64,000 nucleotides of DNA, from NCBI GenBank assembly GCA_965153355.1, contig OZ231127.1:50592001-50656000 (forward strand), in the 5' to 3' direction. Below, piece by piece: positions 11,323 to 22,307 of the stretch (positions are counted from its first letter, which is position 1; each line of letters starts with the position of its first letter). A program made the translations under genes and the position numbers. The notes beneath the pieces are model-generated. The model made no database searches and was not told the origin of the DNA. It saw nothing but the letters and a program-made list of their open reading frames with translations. Source of the stretch: Flaccisagitta enflata. Its lineage: Eukaryota > Chaetognatha > Sagittoidea > Aphragmophora.

Positions 11323-11589
11323 TCCGACATGCATGCATGATACGCACATGATACATACATAGTATTGTTCCACTTGCCATGGAGACCAACGAGATATAGT
11401 ATGGACCTTTCATCACCTAATAACAACACAAAACGAAAATTGATAGATAGTAACATGATTCATTGGTAAATTGCTGAGGTTGAGTGTTTTTTTCCGTGTG
11501 TACGTGACAGTAATAAATGCAATTTTTGTCAGCCGCATAAGTGCATTTGAATAAAAAGTTGTTTAGATACTCCTGCCATGTCACTTTCT

Positions 11590-11863
11590 CTGACCCAGTT
11601 TCTGTCACTCTTTCTTTCTGCATGTCGTACTGTCTCTATGACTTTTTTGTCTCTCTCTATCTATCTCGTAAGCCTGTCTGTCACTTTCAAGCTGGTTGTC
11701 TGACTGTCTGTCTCTGTCACTTTCTTTGTTTTTGTTTTTGTCTGTCTCTTTCTTTATCGCTGTCTCTGTTTTTGTCTGTCTGTCTCTCTTTCATTCAATC
11801 TTTCTGTCTGTCTGTCTCTCTGTCTTCTTTCTTTCGATCTTTCTTTCTTTCATTCTTTGTTTC

Positions 11864-11910
<47 letters not shown>

Positions 11911-11985
11911 GTTTCTTTGTTTCTATCTTTCTTTCTTTCTCTCTTTCTTTGTCTGTCTGTCTGTCTGTCTGTCTGTTTATCTGTT

Positions 11986-12022
<37 letters not shown>

Positions 12023-12030
12023 GACTCTCT

Positions 12031-12115
<85 letters not shown>
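11590..12115. repeat. Composite pyrimidine-rich array (CTTT, GTCT, CT)
   Basis: More than 500 bp of mixed ttct, tctg and ct repeats. It is degenerate on the left, (GTCT)n at about 11949-12023, and near-pure (CT)n at about 12031-12113. All ORFs here are low-complexity. Confidence 0.9.
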
Positions 12116-12119
<4 letters not shown>

Positions 12120-12348
12120 CCATTGCTCATGCTCTCTCTCATCTTAATTCCACTCAAGATTTTAGCGCCAGATAAACATCGTGTCGAGCAGAAATGAGAG
12201 ACTTGATTTTTATCTATGGCCGTAATTTGGGTATACAAGAGATATTGCGCCACGAACCTGCGGCAGGCGAGGCTCGTTAACAAATCAGAACAAATGAACA
12301 AATGAAAAGGAAAAGGGGATTTTCTGTCATCGCTTTCATAGACTGCTC

Positions 12349-12350
<2 letters not shown>

Positions 12351-12420
<70 letters not shown>
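12351..12420. repeat. (GA)n microsatellite
   Basis: About 70 bp of pure GA. Confidence 0.95.
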
Positions 12421-12425
<5 letters not shown>

Positions 12426-12568
12426 TTTCTTTTGATAGTGCAAAGAGGAATAAATGATAAAAATCTATTCATGTCCAAATTTTGCCCGCATTTTTGCCAT
12501 TTAATTTGCCGGAAATTAATCAACCGTTATCATGAATATTCTTCCTTTTTTGTCATTGATGCTTTCAT

Positions 12569-12570
<2 letters not shown>

Positions 12571-12656
<86 letters not shown>
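12571..12656. repeat. (GA)n microsatellite
   Basis: About 86 bp of pure GA, 150 bp after the previous array. Both are preceded by gctttcatag, which suggests that the flank and array were duplicated together. Confidence 0.95.
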
Positions 12657-12658
<2 letters not shown>

Positions 12659-12883
12659 CTTTGCCCACGCCATGATCATGTCATGAGATTTTCCGCCTGA
12701 CTTGAATCAGTGACTGTGCCGCAAAAAGAGCAAACACCTCCGAGGAATTTTCTTTTCCCGTTATTATGTATAACCATAAACAAGGCCGGTTACACAAACA
12801 TTGCACGATTACACGAACATTGCACGAGCTCCTCGTGGCTGCTGCACTGGGCGTGTTTGTTTGTGGAAAAGAAAGTCGTGTGT

Positions 12884-13394
12884 GGGTGTGTCAATATGCA
12901 AAAGGTTTTTTGATCAGATCATCATCATCAGGGAGTGTTGGGACATTAATTTTAAAACGCTTACCGTTTTTCTTTTTCTAAATTTCATTTATTTTCCGTT
13001 CGTTTCTAAATCCCCATTTAATTCCTAATTTGTATATTGCAGTGCAGCAGGTTTTGCACCTGGATTATTAATGACAATGAAAAAAAATCAAAACACAAAA
13101 ATTTTCTTATTCCTTACACTATAAAAAATTAATGAAAATCTTCTGCTTTTATACAAGAAGACTTGACAATACAAAAAACATAATTTTCTAACTGATATAT
13201 CAGTCTCATTTTCAACAAAACTGGGTGCAGTCGCTAAAAGTATATATATTTCTGACAACTTTTACACGCGCTAAAAAAACAGAAGATGCTTGAAATTGAA
13301 AAAAATAAAAATGATAAGTGTCTTGTAATTAGGGTTTTCATACTCCCTGATGATGATGAGCTGATCAAAAGACTTTTTGCATATTGACACACCC
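12884..13394. mobile_element. MITE-like element with about 100-bp TIRs
   Basis: The left end gggtgtgtcaatatgcaaaa at 12884 and its inverted copy ending at 13394 begin arms of roughly 100 bp that stay alignable through ttgatcagntcatcatcatc and agggagt. The internal part is AT-rich and non-coding. A GT microsatellite starts immediately at the right end. Confidence 0.75.
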
Positions 13395-13468
<74 letters not shown>

Positions 13469-13507
13469 CTGTGTGTTTGTCACTGTGTATGTGTGTGTGT
13501 GCGTGCT

Positions 13508-13542
<35 letters not shown>

Positions 13543-13691
13543 CTGTGTGTGACTGTGTGTGTGTGTGTGTGTGTGACTGTGTGTATGTCACTGTGTATGT
13601 GTATGTGTGTGTGTGTGTGTGTATGTGTGTGTGTGTCACTGTTTGTGTGTCACTGTGTATGTGTGTGTGTATGTGTGTGTTTTTGAGAGTG
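13395..13691. repeat. (GT)n array with interruptions
   Basis: About 75 bp of pure GT, then GT interrupted by gact, tatg and ttgt variants to 13691. Confidence 0.95.
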
Positions 13692-14021
13692 GCTGATATT
13701 CTACCCACAAACAGTGGACAAACATTGAAACAATAAGCCCACACCCGCAGCGCAACGACGTTTCGCCGATGCTATACTGCTGATAAAGTACAAATCGAAT
13801 AATGCAGATAATAATAACAAAAGATTTGTAATTCCTTCGTTAAAGTGTTCTTGTCCGGACATGAGCCATCCTTCGCTCCATATATCGGCAACCTATGTTT
13901 GAGAATACATGCACGCGCAAGGAAAAAAAAATATCCAAGCACCTTTCAACTGACAAACAAAGAATGTCGATGATTAAGAAGCGAAAGGGGAGAGAAACTT
14001 AAATAGAAAGATAGAAGAAAA
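13692..14021. other. Intergenic, no gene seen
   Basis: Unique AT-rich sequence without a supported ORF, followed by a CAAGG-family copy. Confidence 0.5.
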
Positions 14022-14255
14022 ACAAGTGACGCGGGGTCACAATACGTTGCGGACGGGTGGGCAGGGGCAGCTAACCCCCAGGCTCATCCCATCCCCCTTC
14101 CCGTAGATAAACACTCATACACACATTCAATGACAACTGCATCGTAAATGCGCGTTTTTCGCGTTTTCAACTCAAGCGTGACGGATGGACCAACGGACCG
14201 ACGGGCCAACGGACGGACCAATTCTCTTATAGAGATGCGTGTCCGCAACTAAAAA
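14022..14255 (+). repeat. CAAGG-family copy, ACAAGTGACGCGGGG variant
   Basis: It starts with acaagtgacgcggggtcac in place of the usual head, then gttgcggacgggtgggcag, a gacggacc run and the terminal gatgcgtgtccgcaactaaaaa. The same variant head occurs at 42633. Confidence 0.75.
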
Positions 14256-14310
14256 GAAAGGACGAAAGGAGGATGAAGAGATGAAAGGAAAAAAAGAAAG
14301 AAGGCAAAAA

Positions 14311-14465
14311 CAAGGCCGGATACACGGCCAATACCAGTTGCGGACGGGTGGGCAGGGCGGAAATGCGCGTTTTCACACACCAACTCGATCACCACACCAC
14401 AACGGACGGACGGACGGACGGACGGACGGACGTGACAACCTCTTAAAAGAAAAATCGCAACTAAA

Positions 14466-14466
<1 letters not shown>
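14311..14466 (+). repeat. CAAGG-family copy with pure (GACG)n core
   Basis: It starts caaggccggatacacggcc, has ttgcggacgggtgggcag and a clean gacg tetranucleotide run, and ends in a degenerate terminal block. (GA)n and (GAAA)n arrays begin at its right edge. Confidence 0.85.
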
Positions 14467-14606
<140 letters not shown>

Positions 14607-14747
14607 ACAAATAAAAAAACTAGAGGGTAAGAAATGCACAGCCAAAAAAGAGAAAGAAAAAAAAGAGTAAGAAGGAATAAAGGAATAGAGGGGTAAGAAG
14701 GAATAAAAAAAGAGTGAAGAAAGAGAGAGGGAAAAGGAAAGAGGAAA

Positions 14748-15110
14748 CAAGACCGGATACACGGGCCAAGACGGTGCGCCGAGCGTTATTTATTCATAGC
14801 CATTCCTAGCTCCATCAGACCTATCCCTAGCTCTATCAGACCATTCCTAGCTCTATCAGACCTATCCCGCCGGGCATTATTAATCCATAGCTATCCCTAG
14901 CTCCATCAGACCTATCCCTAGCTCTATCAGACCATTCCTAGCTCTATCAGACCCATCCCGAGCTCCATCAGGCCTCTCCCGAGCTCTATCAGACCTATCA
15001 CCAGCTCTATCAGACCTATCCCCAGTTCTATCAGACACATCCTAGGACCTATCCAACCTATCACCAGACCTATCCGACCTATCCCCAGCTCTAAAAGACC
15101 TAACCGTAGC
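14748..15110. repeat. About 20-bp tandem repeat (agctctatcagacctatcc)
   Basis: A short CAAGG-family head (caagaccggatacacgg) is followed from 14805 by about 14 units of a 20-21-bp repeat, agctctatcagacctatcc and variants. A longer period of about 100 bp (repeated ttattnatncatagc) overlays the first part. Confidence 0.85.
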
Positions 15111-15115
15111 TGATT

Positions 15116-16680
15116 ATAATAGTATCATTTATGATATATATGATATATATAATATATAATATATATGATATGATATATATGATATATAATATGATATATA
15201 TGATTTATGATATGATATATATGATATAATATATATGATATATATGATATGATATATAAGATATATATGATATGATATATGATATGATATATGATATATA
15301 ATATATGATATGATATGATATATGATATGATATATGATATGATATGATATATGATATGATATATGATATGATATATGATATGATATATGATATGATATAT
15401 GATATGATATATGATATTATATATGATATGATATATGACAGGATATATGACAGGATATATGACAGGATATATGATATGATATATGATACGATATATGATA
15501 TGATATGATATATGATATGATATATGATATATGATATGATATATGATATGATATATGATATGATATATGATATGATATATGATATGATATATGATATGAT
15601 ATATGATATGATATATGATATATGATATATGATATATGATATGATATATGATGTGATATATGATATATCATATATCATATATGAGATATATGATGTATGA
15701 TATATGATATATCATATATCATATATGAGATATATGATGTATGATATATGAGATATATGATATATGAGATATATGATATTATATATGATATATATATACG
15801 ATATGATATGATATATGATATATATATGATATATATACAGGGTGTATCACATCAAACAGGACAAAAGAAAACGATGTATTTTTGCTTCTAGAAGTGCAAA
15901 ATCATTTCTGAAAACTGTTTCTAAAAGATAACTTCAGACAATTTTTGAATGATACAGACTTTTGCTAGTCATGGTTAACATATATCCTCAGCAAAACCAT
16001 GAAAAAATGCCTTTTTTTTAGCAAAAAATGCTAATTTCTATCCAAATTCAAGGTTTTTCCTTAGATTTTTCAAGTTATATTCACATATAGATAACAAAAA
16101 ATGGTCAGAAATGTTTGTCAGTTACGCTAGGACACTGAAGGTGGGATTCCCTCATGACCTTTGTCAAAATTGTATCATTCAATATAGTTATTGAAATTTT
16201 ATCAATGCACATAAAACTTTTTGTAATGAAACTTACAAAAAAGCCTCTGGACCTAACCAATATTGTACAATTTTCTCATTTTTGCAGAGGTATGATTCTA
16301 CCTCACAATATCTTTAATTCAAGACCATTGCCAGGATTGTAGCACCATTTGTTTGGAAATGAGAGTAGGATAAAAAGATGCTTGTCAATATACAACAAAA
16401 CAAGCAAAAACTAAAAGTAAAAACTATACTTTGCTTTAAACAATACAAAGGGATTCAGTTTTCTTAATGAGCCTTTGGCAAAATACAGATATAAAAATCG
16501 TTTTTTAAGAGCTTTCTGAACCTGTTTACAGAATCATTCTACCATTTCTAGAAGCAAAGATACATCGTTTTCTTTTGTCCTGTTTGGCGTGGTACTCCCT
16601 GTATGATATATATGATATATATATGATATATATGATATGATATATATGATATCATTTGTGATATATTAGTATCATTTATG
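15116..16680. repeat. GATAT satellite array, interrupted by a TA-type element
   Basis: Short units made of gatatgatatat and gatatatatgat fill 15121-15837 and continue at 16602-16672 after the inserted element. The array is rich in self-complementary words and nearly free of other sequence. ORFs through it (Tyr/Ile/Ser only) are artefacts. Confidence 0.9.
15838..16601. mobile_element. Tc1/mariner-type non-autonomous element (TA duplication)
   Basis: The left end CAGGGTGTATCACATCAAAC and the inverted right end (complement CAGGGAGTACCACGCCAAAC) head TIRs of about 50 bp. TA lies on both sides (15836-15837, 16602-16603). The 764-bp body is AT-rich with no transposase. It sits inside the GATAT array. 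Confidence 0.85.
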
Positions 16681-16739
16681 ATGAATGGAATGAGTTTTCT
16701 ATTGATTTCAAACATTTTTAGCGATTTTTCATTCGAGCG

Positions 16740-16796
16740 TGACCGACGGATGGACGGACAGAGCTTCTTATAGAGATGCTATGGCGCATCTAAAAA
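16740..16796 (+). repeat. CAAGG-family 3' fragment, GATGC subfamily
   Basis: Only the (gacc/gacg) core and the terminal block are present. The terminal hairpin is gatgctatggcgcatc followed by taaaaa. Confidence 0.7.
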
Positions 16797-16861
16797 TCAT
16801 CCTAGCATACTTCTGAATCATTTCCAGTGATTTTTGCTTTTTTTCGAGATTTTCAACTCGA

Positions 16862-16941
16862 GCGTGACGTGACGTGACCGACCGACCGACCGACCGACCG
16901 ACAGACAGAGCTAGTTATAGAGGTGCTATGGCGCACCTAAA
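16862..16941 (+). repeat. CAAGG-family 3' fragment, GGTGC subfamily
   Basis: A pure gacc run, then tatagaggtgctatggcgcacctaaaaa. The hairpin stem differs from that of the previous fragment by a compensated pair. Confidence 0.7.
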
Positions 16942-17116
16942 AAGTGAGAGTGATGTTTGATTTGTGGACCTCCTCTGCGACGCACTTTGGGCCATTTCAA
17001 GTGGTTTCGATTAAAAGGCAAAAGTGCTCCGCCCTAAAGAAGCACCGCCACTTCATAGTCACCGTTATCAAATTTTTAAAAAAGTTTGGAAAAGAAAAGC
17101 GAAGAACAGAAGAAAT

Positions 17117-17172
17117 AGAAGAAGAAGAAGAAGAAGAAGAAGAAGAAGAAGAAGAAGAAGAAGAAGAAGAAG

Positions 17173-17203
<31 letters not shown>

Positions 17204-17293
17204 CAAAGATCAAAAACTGAAATCAATGAAGAAGAAGAAGAAGAAGAAGAAAAAGAAAAAGAAAAAGAAAAAGAAAAAGAAAAAGAAAAAGAA
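17117..17293. repeat. (GAA)n and (GAAAAA)n array
   Basis: About 85 bp of GAA, a 25-bp break, then GAA and GAAAAA units running straight into the next CAAGG-family copy. Confidence 0.95.
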
Positions 17294-17455
17294 CAAGGCC
17301 GGATACACGGCCAATACCAGTCGCGGACGGGTGGGCAGGGGTGGAAATGCATGTTTTCCCCACTTTTCGACTCGTGTTCACGGACCGACCGACCAACCGA
17401 CCGACGGACGGACGGACGAAGCCTCTTATAGAGTCGCTTGTCCGCGACTAAAAAT
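17294..17455 (+). repeat. CAAGG-family copy, short subfamily
   Basis: It starts caaggccggatacacggcc, then gtcgcggacgggtgggcagg, cccacttttcgactcg, a (gacc)(gacg) core and the terminal gtcgcttgtccgcgactaaaaa. Confidence 0.9.
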
Positions 17456-18390
17456 AGGTCAAAGAAAGATCAAAAACTGTAATCAATGACGCCAAATTTT
17501 CAATTTCAATTTTCTCTATCGTCGCCGGTGTCTATTTGAGTTTCCCCGCCTTCGACAGACGACTGACGTCAACAGCAAGGTAATGTCAATGAAAACGACA
17601 ACGAAGGCGACGATGATGTTGAGGCGCGATGCCACAAATGACGGCGATTGCGACAAGGAGTACTTTGGACGAGGCTTTGTCCGTTGGTTCGTCGGTCCGT
17701 TGCAATGGACCGACGAACTTAAGTTTTACTTAACGCGAAAACGTTAATGTCATTTATGATGCTGTAGTTGAGATTTTGATTGAGTGTGAGTGTATCTAGG
17801 GTCAGAGATTGAATGCCCTCGCCCACCCGCCCACAGCAATTCTATTGCCATGTGTTAACATTCATCTTTAGACGTATTCCGGTTCCATTTTACAGTTAAA
17901 ATACACTTTAAAATTTTTTATAAGAACCTAGTTTGGAAGTACGTCAAGCGCTTAAATAGCTCATAAATAAGAACGTTGTAGTTATTTAACTAGTAGCTAT
18001 CTGTCTCTTTTGAGTGCTTCAGAAAAAAATGACGTCCTTATAAAAAAAAACAAAAAGTGTAAACGAAAGTCAGTAATGCGTCCTCGCTTCGCTTATGCAT
18101 TCTACTTCTGCTCTTTCCGGACATAGAGATACAAGGCCTTTTCTCCAAACTAATCTGTTTTTTATCGATTTCACTCTCTAGTTGTTCCTTTCTTTTTTCC
18201 TTCTTTCATTCTTTCATTGTTCCTTTCTTTCTTCGTTCCCTCATCTTCTTGCTATTCCTTGAACATTCCCGGTTTTCTTCTTTTCATCATTTCTTCTTCT
18301 CCGCCCTACTACTTGTAACAGACGACGGAAGTAATCAAAATCTCACCATAATCATAATCCTATCATACAATACATCCCTATCATATGATA
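17456..18390. other. Intergenic, no gene seen
   Basis: Mostly unique. A degenerate CAAGG-family piece (ggctttgtccgttggttcgtcgg) lies near 17672-17720 and a cttt-rich stretch near 18180-18310. No supported ORF. Confidence 0.5.
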
Positions 18391-18945
18391 CAGTGTGTTT
18401 CACATCAAATTACACCAAAGAAAACGTTGCCATTTTACTTTGAAACAGGGTAGATCAATTCTGAAAAAAGTTTCATGCAGAAAAATTGTTCCAATTTTTT
18501 GTCCCCAAATTTCATAGAGCTGAGTTGAGAACTCTGTTCTCAAAATCAATTCATAATAATCTTTAGATTTTGGAGAGACAAAAAGTGGTGAAAAACGCTC
18601 ATTTCTTGATATTTACAGAGAAACATTGAATCAATGCTAGTAAAATTCTGTTTATTTATTTTTGTCAAATTATATGATCTAAACTATCAAATGAAAAAAA
18701 GAAGTACAAAAACAAAAAAAATTGTTTAGAAATAATCACTTTTAATATTTTTTCATTATTGGACTGAAAATTGACTGTAATTCAAATTGGGATAGTGGTC
18801 AAAATTTTCCGCCCAGGTCTATGAAATTTTTCTATAAAAAATTGGAACTATTTTTCTACACAATTCTTTTTTCAGAATTGATTTATGACGAGTCAAAGTC
18901 AAATGGCAACGTTTTCTTTCGTGTAATTTGATGTGAAACACCCTG
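18391..18945. mobile_element. Tc1/mariner-type non-autonomous element (TA duplication)
   Basis: TIRs of about 55 bp start with CAGTGTGTTTCACATCAAAT on the left and its inverse (CAGGGTGTTTCACATCAAAT) on the right. TA flanks both ends (18389-18390, 18946-18947). The 555-bp body has no transposase. The first 20 bases resemble those of the 15838 element, so the two are probably families mobilised by related transposases. Confidence 0.88.
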
Positions 18946-18947
18946 TA

Positions 18948-20108
18948 AATTGATGAGTGAAAGCGACAAAATACATTTTACCAGTAATGGGGACTATCGC
19001 TGTGAGGAAAAAAGTCGTAAAGCATTGGACACTTTCCACAAAGTTTTTGAATTTCCTCATTTTAATATTTTCGTTTGTTAGATCAAATGATAAGCAATTA
19101 TATGTATAGATCGCACTTAACTAAAAAAAAAGTAAAAAAAAGAATAAACGTAAGATTGAGCTAAATGAGCAAAAGTATCTAGAAGAATCCTCAGAGAAGC
19201 AGCTACGCTCACATGCATACTTTGTTGTAATCGCATGCTCAGTCATGCATGAATACGAAAATGATAAAACTGAGTTAAATAAGCTAAGTTAGCTAAGTTA
19301 CTCATTGGCCCCATTGACGCCATCGACTAGCATGCTACGCGATGTCGGTGGGGCGGTGTCGGTCCGCGCTAGCATTTACTGGCGATTTTTGCGTTACTAC
19401 TTCTGCAATTCTGCCCAATTGCGTAAAAAAAAAAACCCTGCCCACCCGCCCGCGACTTAAGTAGCCGTGTATACGGCCTTGTTCAACAAGGAAATAACTA
19501 TATTTTACTAGATTATGTCAGAAAGTCGAAAAGACGTTTTTCCCGGTTTATAATACAAAATGTTTTCTGGAAAAAATAAGATACCGTTATCGCTCCAATT
19601 CCGACTCGTTAATTGTTTCATCATGCGTTGTGAGACAAGTTGAGCGTGAATGTAAACAAGGACGAATACACGGCAACCTTACTATTTGTGTGCAATTGGG
19701 CACGGTCAGTAGGCAGTGGAATATTTTGGGATGGACGGACCGACTAGTTTTTTCTCCCAGAGGTCGGTAGATGAGGGAGGATAGACAAGTATGACTTACG
19801 TTTGTTGCGTGTCTAACATGAGAGCCGTCCATGGTTGGTATATTAAAGGCAGTTTCTCCTGTAAACCGGCCTGGCCAAAATCAAGCGCCTGATTGAGTTA
19901 ACATTGCAAAAAATAACATAACTCACTGATAGTTGCATCTATCAGCTTAAAATTTTGATTGCAGGTTCAGAATTTGATACTCTTTCAAATCCTACTGAAA
20001 AAATCACTTAAAGTCTTGAACTGTGTTCAATTGTATAAATTTTTGTGAAAAACAGTGTGACAGTGTGACAAGGTGTTAACTCATAGGACACTTTCTTGAA
20101 AAATCAGT
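18948..20108. other. Intergenic with two degenerate CAAGG-family pieces
   Basis: No supported gene. A reverse fragment at 19436-19484 (cctgcccacccgcccgcgac to ggccttgttc) and a degenerate forward one at 19655-19760 are present. The rest is unique AT-rich DNA. Confidence 0.55.
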
Positions 20109-20116
20109 ATCACCAG

Positions 20117-21091
20117 CAGGCCTGAGCTATATAGCATTTTTGTCAACTATACAATACCAATACAATACTTTCAAGTATTGGGACAATACAATACAATACC
20201 AATACAATACAATATCCATTTGAATTGTATACAATACATTATCATAGCATACAATACAATACAATATATATATGATTTTACATAGTCTTTTTACATAGTC
20301 TTGATAATTAGTGATAAGTAGTAGTTTGTATTAAACTAATCATAGTAAGATGACATTCTAATAATTTGAAAATAATATAATGATTTTAATCATCATATGA
20401 TATTTTGTTATATAAGAAGAGCTAAAAATTTTCATACTTTATTTTATTTGATAAAAGTTTATTTCATTTTTTTGTTATTCTCTCTTTATCTTAGTATTTT
20501 TTACTTTTTTTTATACTTATCTATTTGTTTTTTTGGGTTTTTTTGTTTTTTTTTGTCTTGATCTGATTCTTTTTTTTTTTGTTTGTTTGTATATTTGTTT
20601 ATGTTTTTCATTATCTTTCCCTGTCTCTTTCTCTTTTTTTTCCTATAGATTCTTTATTTTCTTCCTCCTCCTCCTTTTCATCTTTCCAGCTTCTGACCAC
20701 TGATTGTTTCTTTCATAGATTTTTATTCCTCTTCTTCTTCTTTTTCTTCATTTCCAACCCACCTAATCTGTCATAAGTTCTTCTTCCTCTTCCTCTTTTC
20801 ATCCCTCACCCACTTGTACTTTCAGCAAATCCTCCTCTTCTCCTTTTATCTCTCACCTTCTCCACTACTTTTGTTCTCCCTCACACCTAAGAATGCTTTT
20901 CCTCTTCCTCTTCATCTCTTTCAGTCTTCTTCTCATATATTTCACTTTCCTCAGATCAGCTTTTTTGTTATATTGTATAGTATTGTATTGTATTAGTAAA
21001 ATAACAAAATAAACTACATGTATTGGGAAAACCCAATACACAAGAATATTGTAAACCCAATACCAATACCCAATACAATCGCTCAGGCCTG
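20117..21091. mobile_element. hAT-type non-autonomous element, 8-bp duplication
   Basis: The ends are inverted CAGGCCTGAGC. The 8-bp direct repeat ATCACCAG lies at 20109-20116 and 21092-21099. Subterminal regions hold many caatac/accaatac words. The interior (20460-20970) is T/C-rich and non-coding. An 8-bp duplication with a CAGGC start is characteristic of hAT elements. Confidence 0.88.
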
Positions 21092-21099
21092 ATCACCAG

Positions 21100-21736
21100 C
21101 TAGAAATGACATAAAGTTCCGAAATTTGGCATGTAACTTGGGTTATGCCTTTGCTAAACAGGGAAAAAAAGAAATTTTACATCTTACATAAAAATATGGT
21201 TTTTTATGTATTGCATATTATTATATCAAACTAAGATATTTCATTTTTAACAAATCAACTATGAATGAAATTTTTGCATAGTAAATGTCCACCAGTCACC
21301 ATCAAATTTTTGATGCTTCTTAAGGGATGGCAATGGTAAAAAATGACCTATCATTGGAAAGGCTTGACAATTTTTTGATGTTTTTATCATAGAAGATTTG
21401 AAGTGTGACACAAGTGTGACAGGGAAAATAGGCTGTTTTGGCTCTACTTTTGGCCACTTAATCTATCAAAATCTGAAGTTTGAAGGATGTATGTTGAGCA
21501 CTTTATCCCAAGGGATGTCTTAGAACAGCTTTCATCATCAACAGAATAATAAGTAGAAGAAAACAATGTTTTTAACGCTGCCAAATCATGTTTTTCAGCC
21601 GGCCCACTTTATTGGAGACATTGCCTAAAGGAACTTGGTTTCACCCGTGTACGATGGGCGGAAAACGTCCTAACATCCTCAAACAGGGCAAAGAATATGA
21701 GTCTTGTACAGTGGTATTCTTTCTAGATTATTGGGC
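21100..21736. other. Intergenic downstream of histone H1
   Basis: Unique AT-rich sequence; no supported ORF. The plus-strand ORF starting at 21588 is a shadow of the histone gene and its 3' region. Confidence 0.6.
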
Positions 21737-21752
21737 GGCCCTGAAAAGGGCC
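21737..21752 (-). terminator. Histone mRNA 3' stem-loop
   Basis: On the minus strand the sequence reads GGCCCTTTTCAGGGCC, matching the canonical metazoan histone stem-loop: a 6-bp stem and a TTTC-type loop. It lies about 30 nt after the H1 stop codon and is followed by an AGAAAGA purine element like the U7-pairing site. This marks a replication-dependent, non-polyadenylated histone mRNA. Confidence 0.95.
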
Positions 21753-21782
21753 ATTGGGGTATTTAAGAAACTTCAGCAACTT

Positions 21783-22307
21783 CTACTTCTTGGCGGGCTT
21801 CTTGGCCACCGGTTTACGGACCGGCGTCTTCTTGGAAGACTTCTTCGAAGGCTTCTTGGCGACGGTCTTCGGCTTCTTTGGAGTCTTTTTGGCAGCAGAC
21901 TTCTTAGCCGGCGTCTTCTTCATCGCCTTCTTTGCCAGAGGCTTCTTGGGAGTCTTCTTGACAGCAGCGGGCTTCTTGGCAGCCGCCGCCTTCTTCAGAG
22001 TCTTGTCCACAGATTTCTTCGCACCCTCCGCCTTAGCAGCTTTGAAGGTGCCAGTGTGTCCTCTTGCGGTGACGAGCTGGCCGCCGTCGACGCCTCGTTT
22101 CAGCGTCATGTTGATACGAGTATTGGTGGACTTCGTATCTTCCAGCTTGAATTTGGAGAGGATGTACTTCTTGATAGCGACTTTGGATGCGCCGCGCTTC
22201 TCCCCAATGCCAACGATGGCAGCCGCGATCATCTCCGCGTATGGAGGATGCGACGTGGCCTTCCTCGGCTTGGCGGCGGACTTCTTCGCAGGAGTAGCTT
22301 GAGACAT
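21783..22307 (-). CDS. H1: Linker histone H1
   Basis: This single-exon gene encodes 174 aa, a typical H1 layout. There is a short basic N-terminus (MSQATPAKKSAAKPRK), a winged-helix globular domain at about residues 18-95 (HPPYAEMIAAAIVGIGEKRG, SKVAIKKYI, a basic KSTNTRINMTLKRGV stretch, TGTFK at the end), and a Lys/Ala/Pro-rich tail with repeated KKTPKKP motifs. It binds the nucleosome dyad and linker DNA and compacts chromatin. The absence of introns and the stem-loop 31 nt after the stop indicate S-phase expression. No core histone gene lies within the window, so this copy is outside, or at the edge of, any histone cluster. Confidence 0.97.
   Translation of the reverse strand: MSQATPAKKSAAKPRKATSHPPYAEMIAAAIVGIGEKRGASKVAIKKYILSKFKLEDTKSTNTRINMTLKRGVDGGQLVTARGHTGTFKAAKAEGAKKSVDKTLKKAAAAKKPAAVKKTPKKPLAKKAMKKTPAKKSAAKKTPKKPKTVAKKPSKKSSKKTPVRKPVAKKPAKK

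Noticed and set aside
15205-15678. Tyr/Ile/Ser repeat ORF on the minus strand
   Set aside because: Translation of the GATAT satellite.
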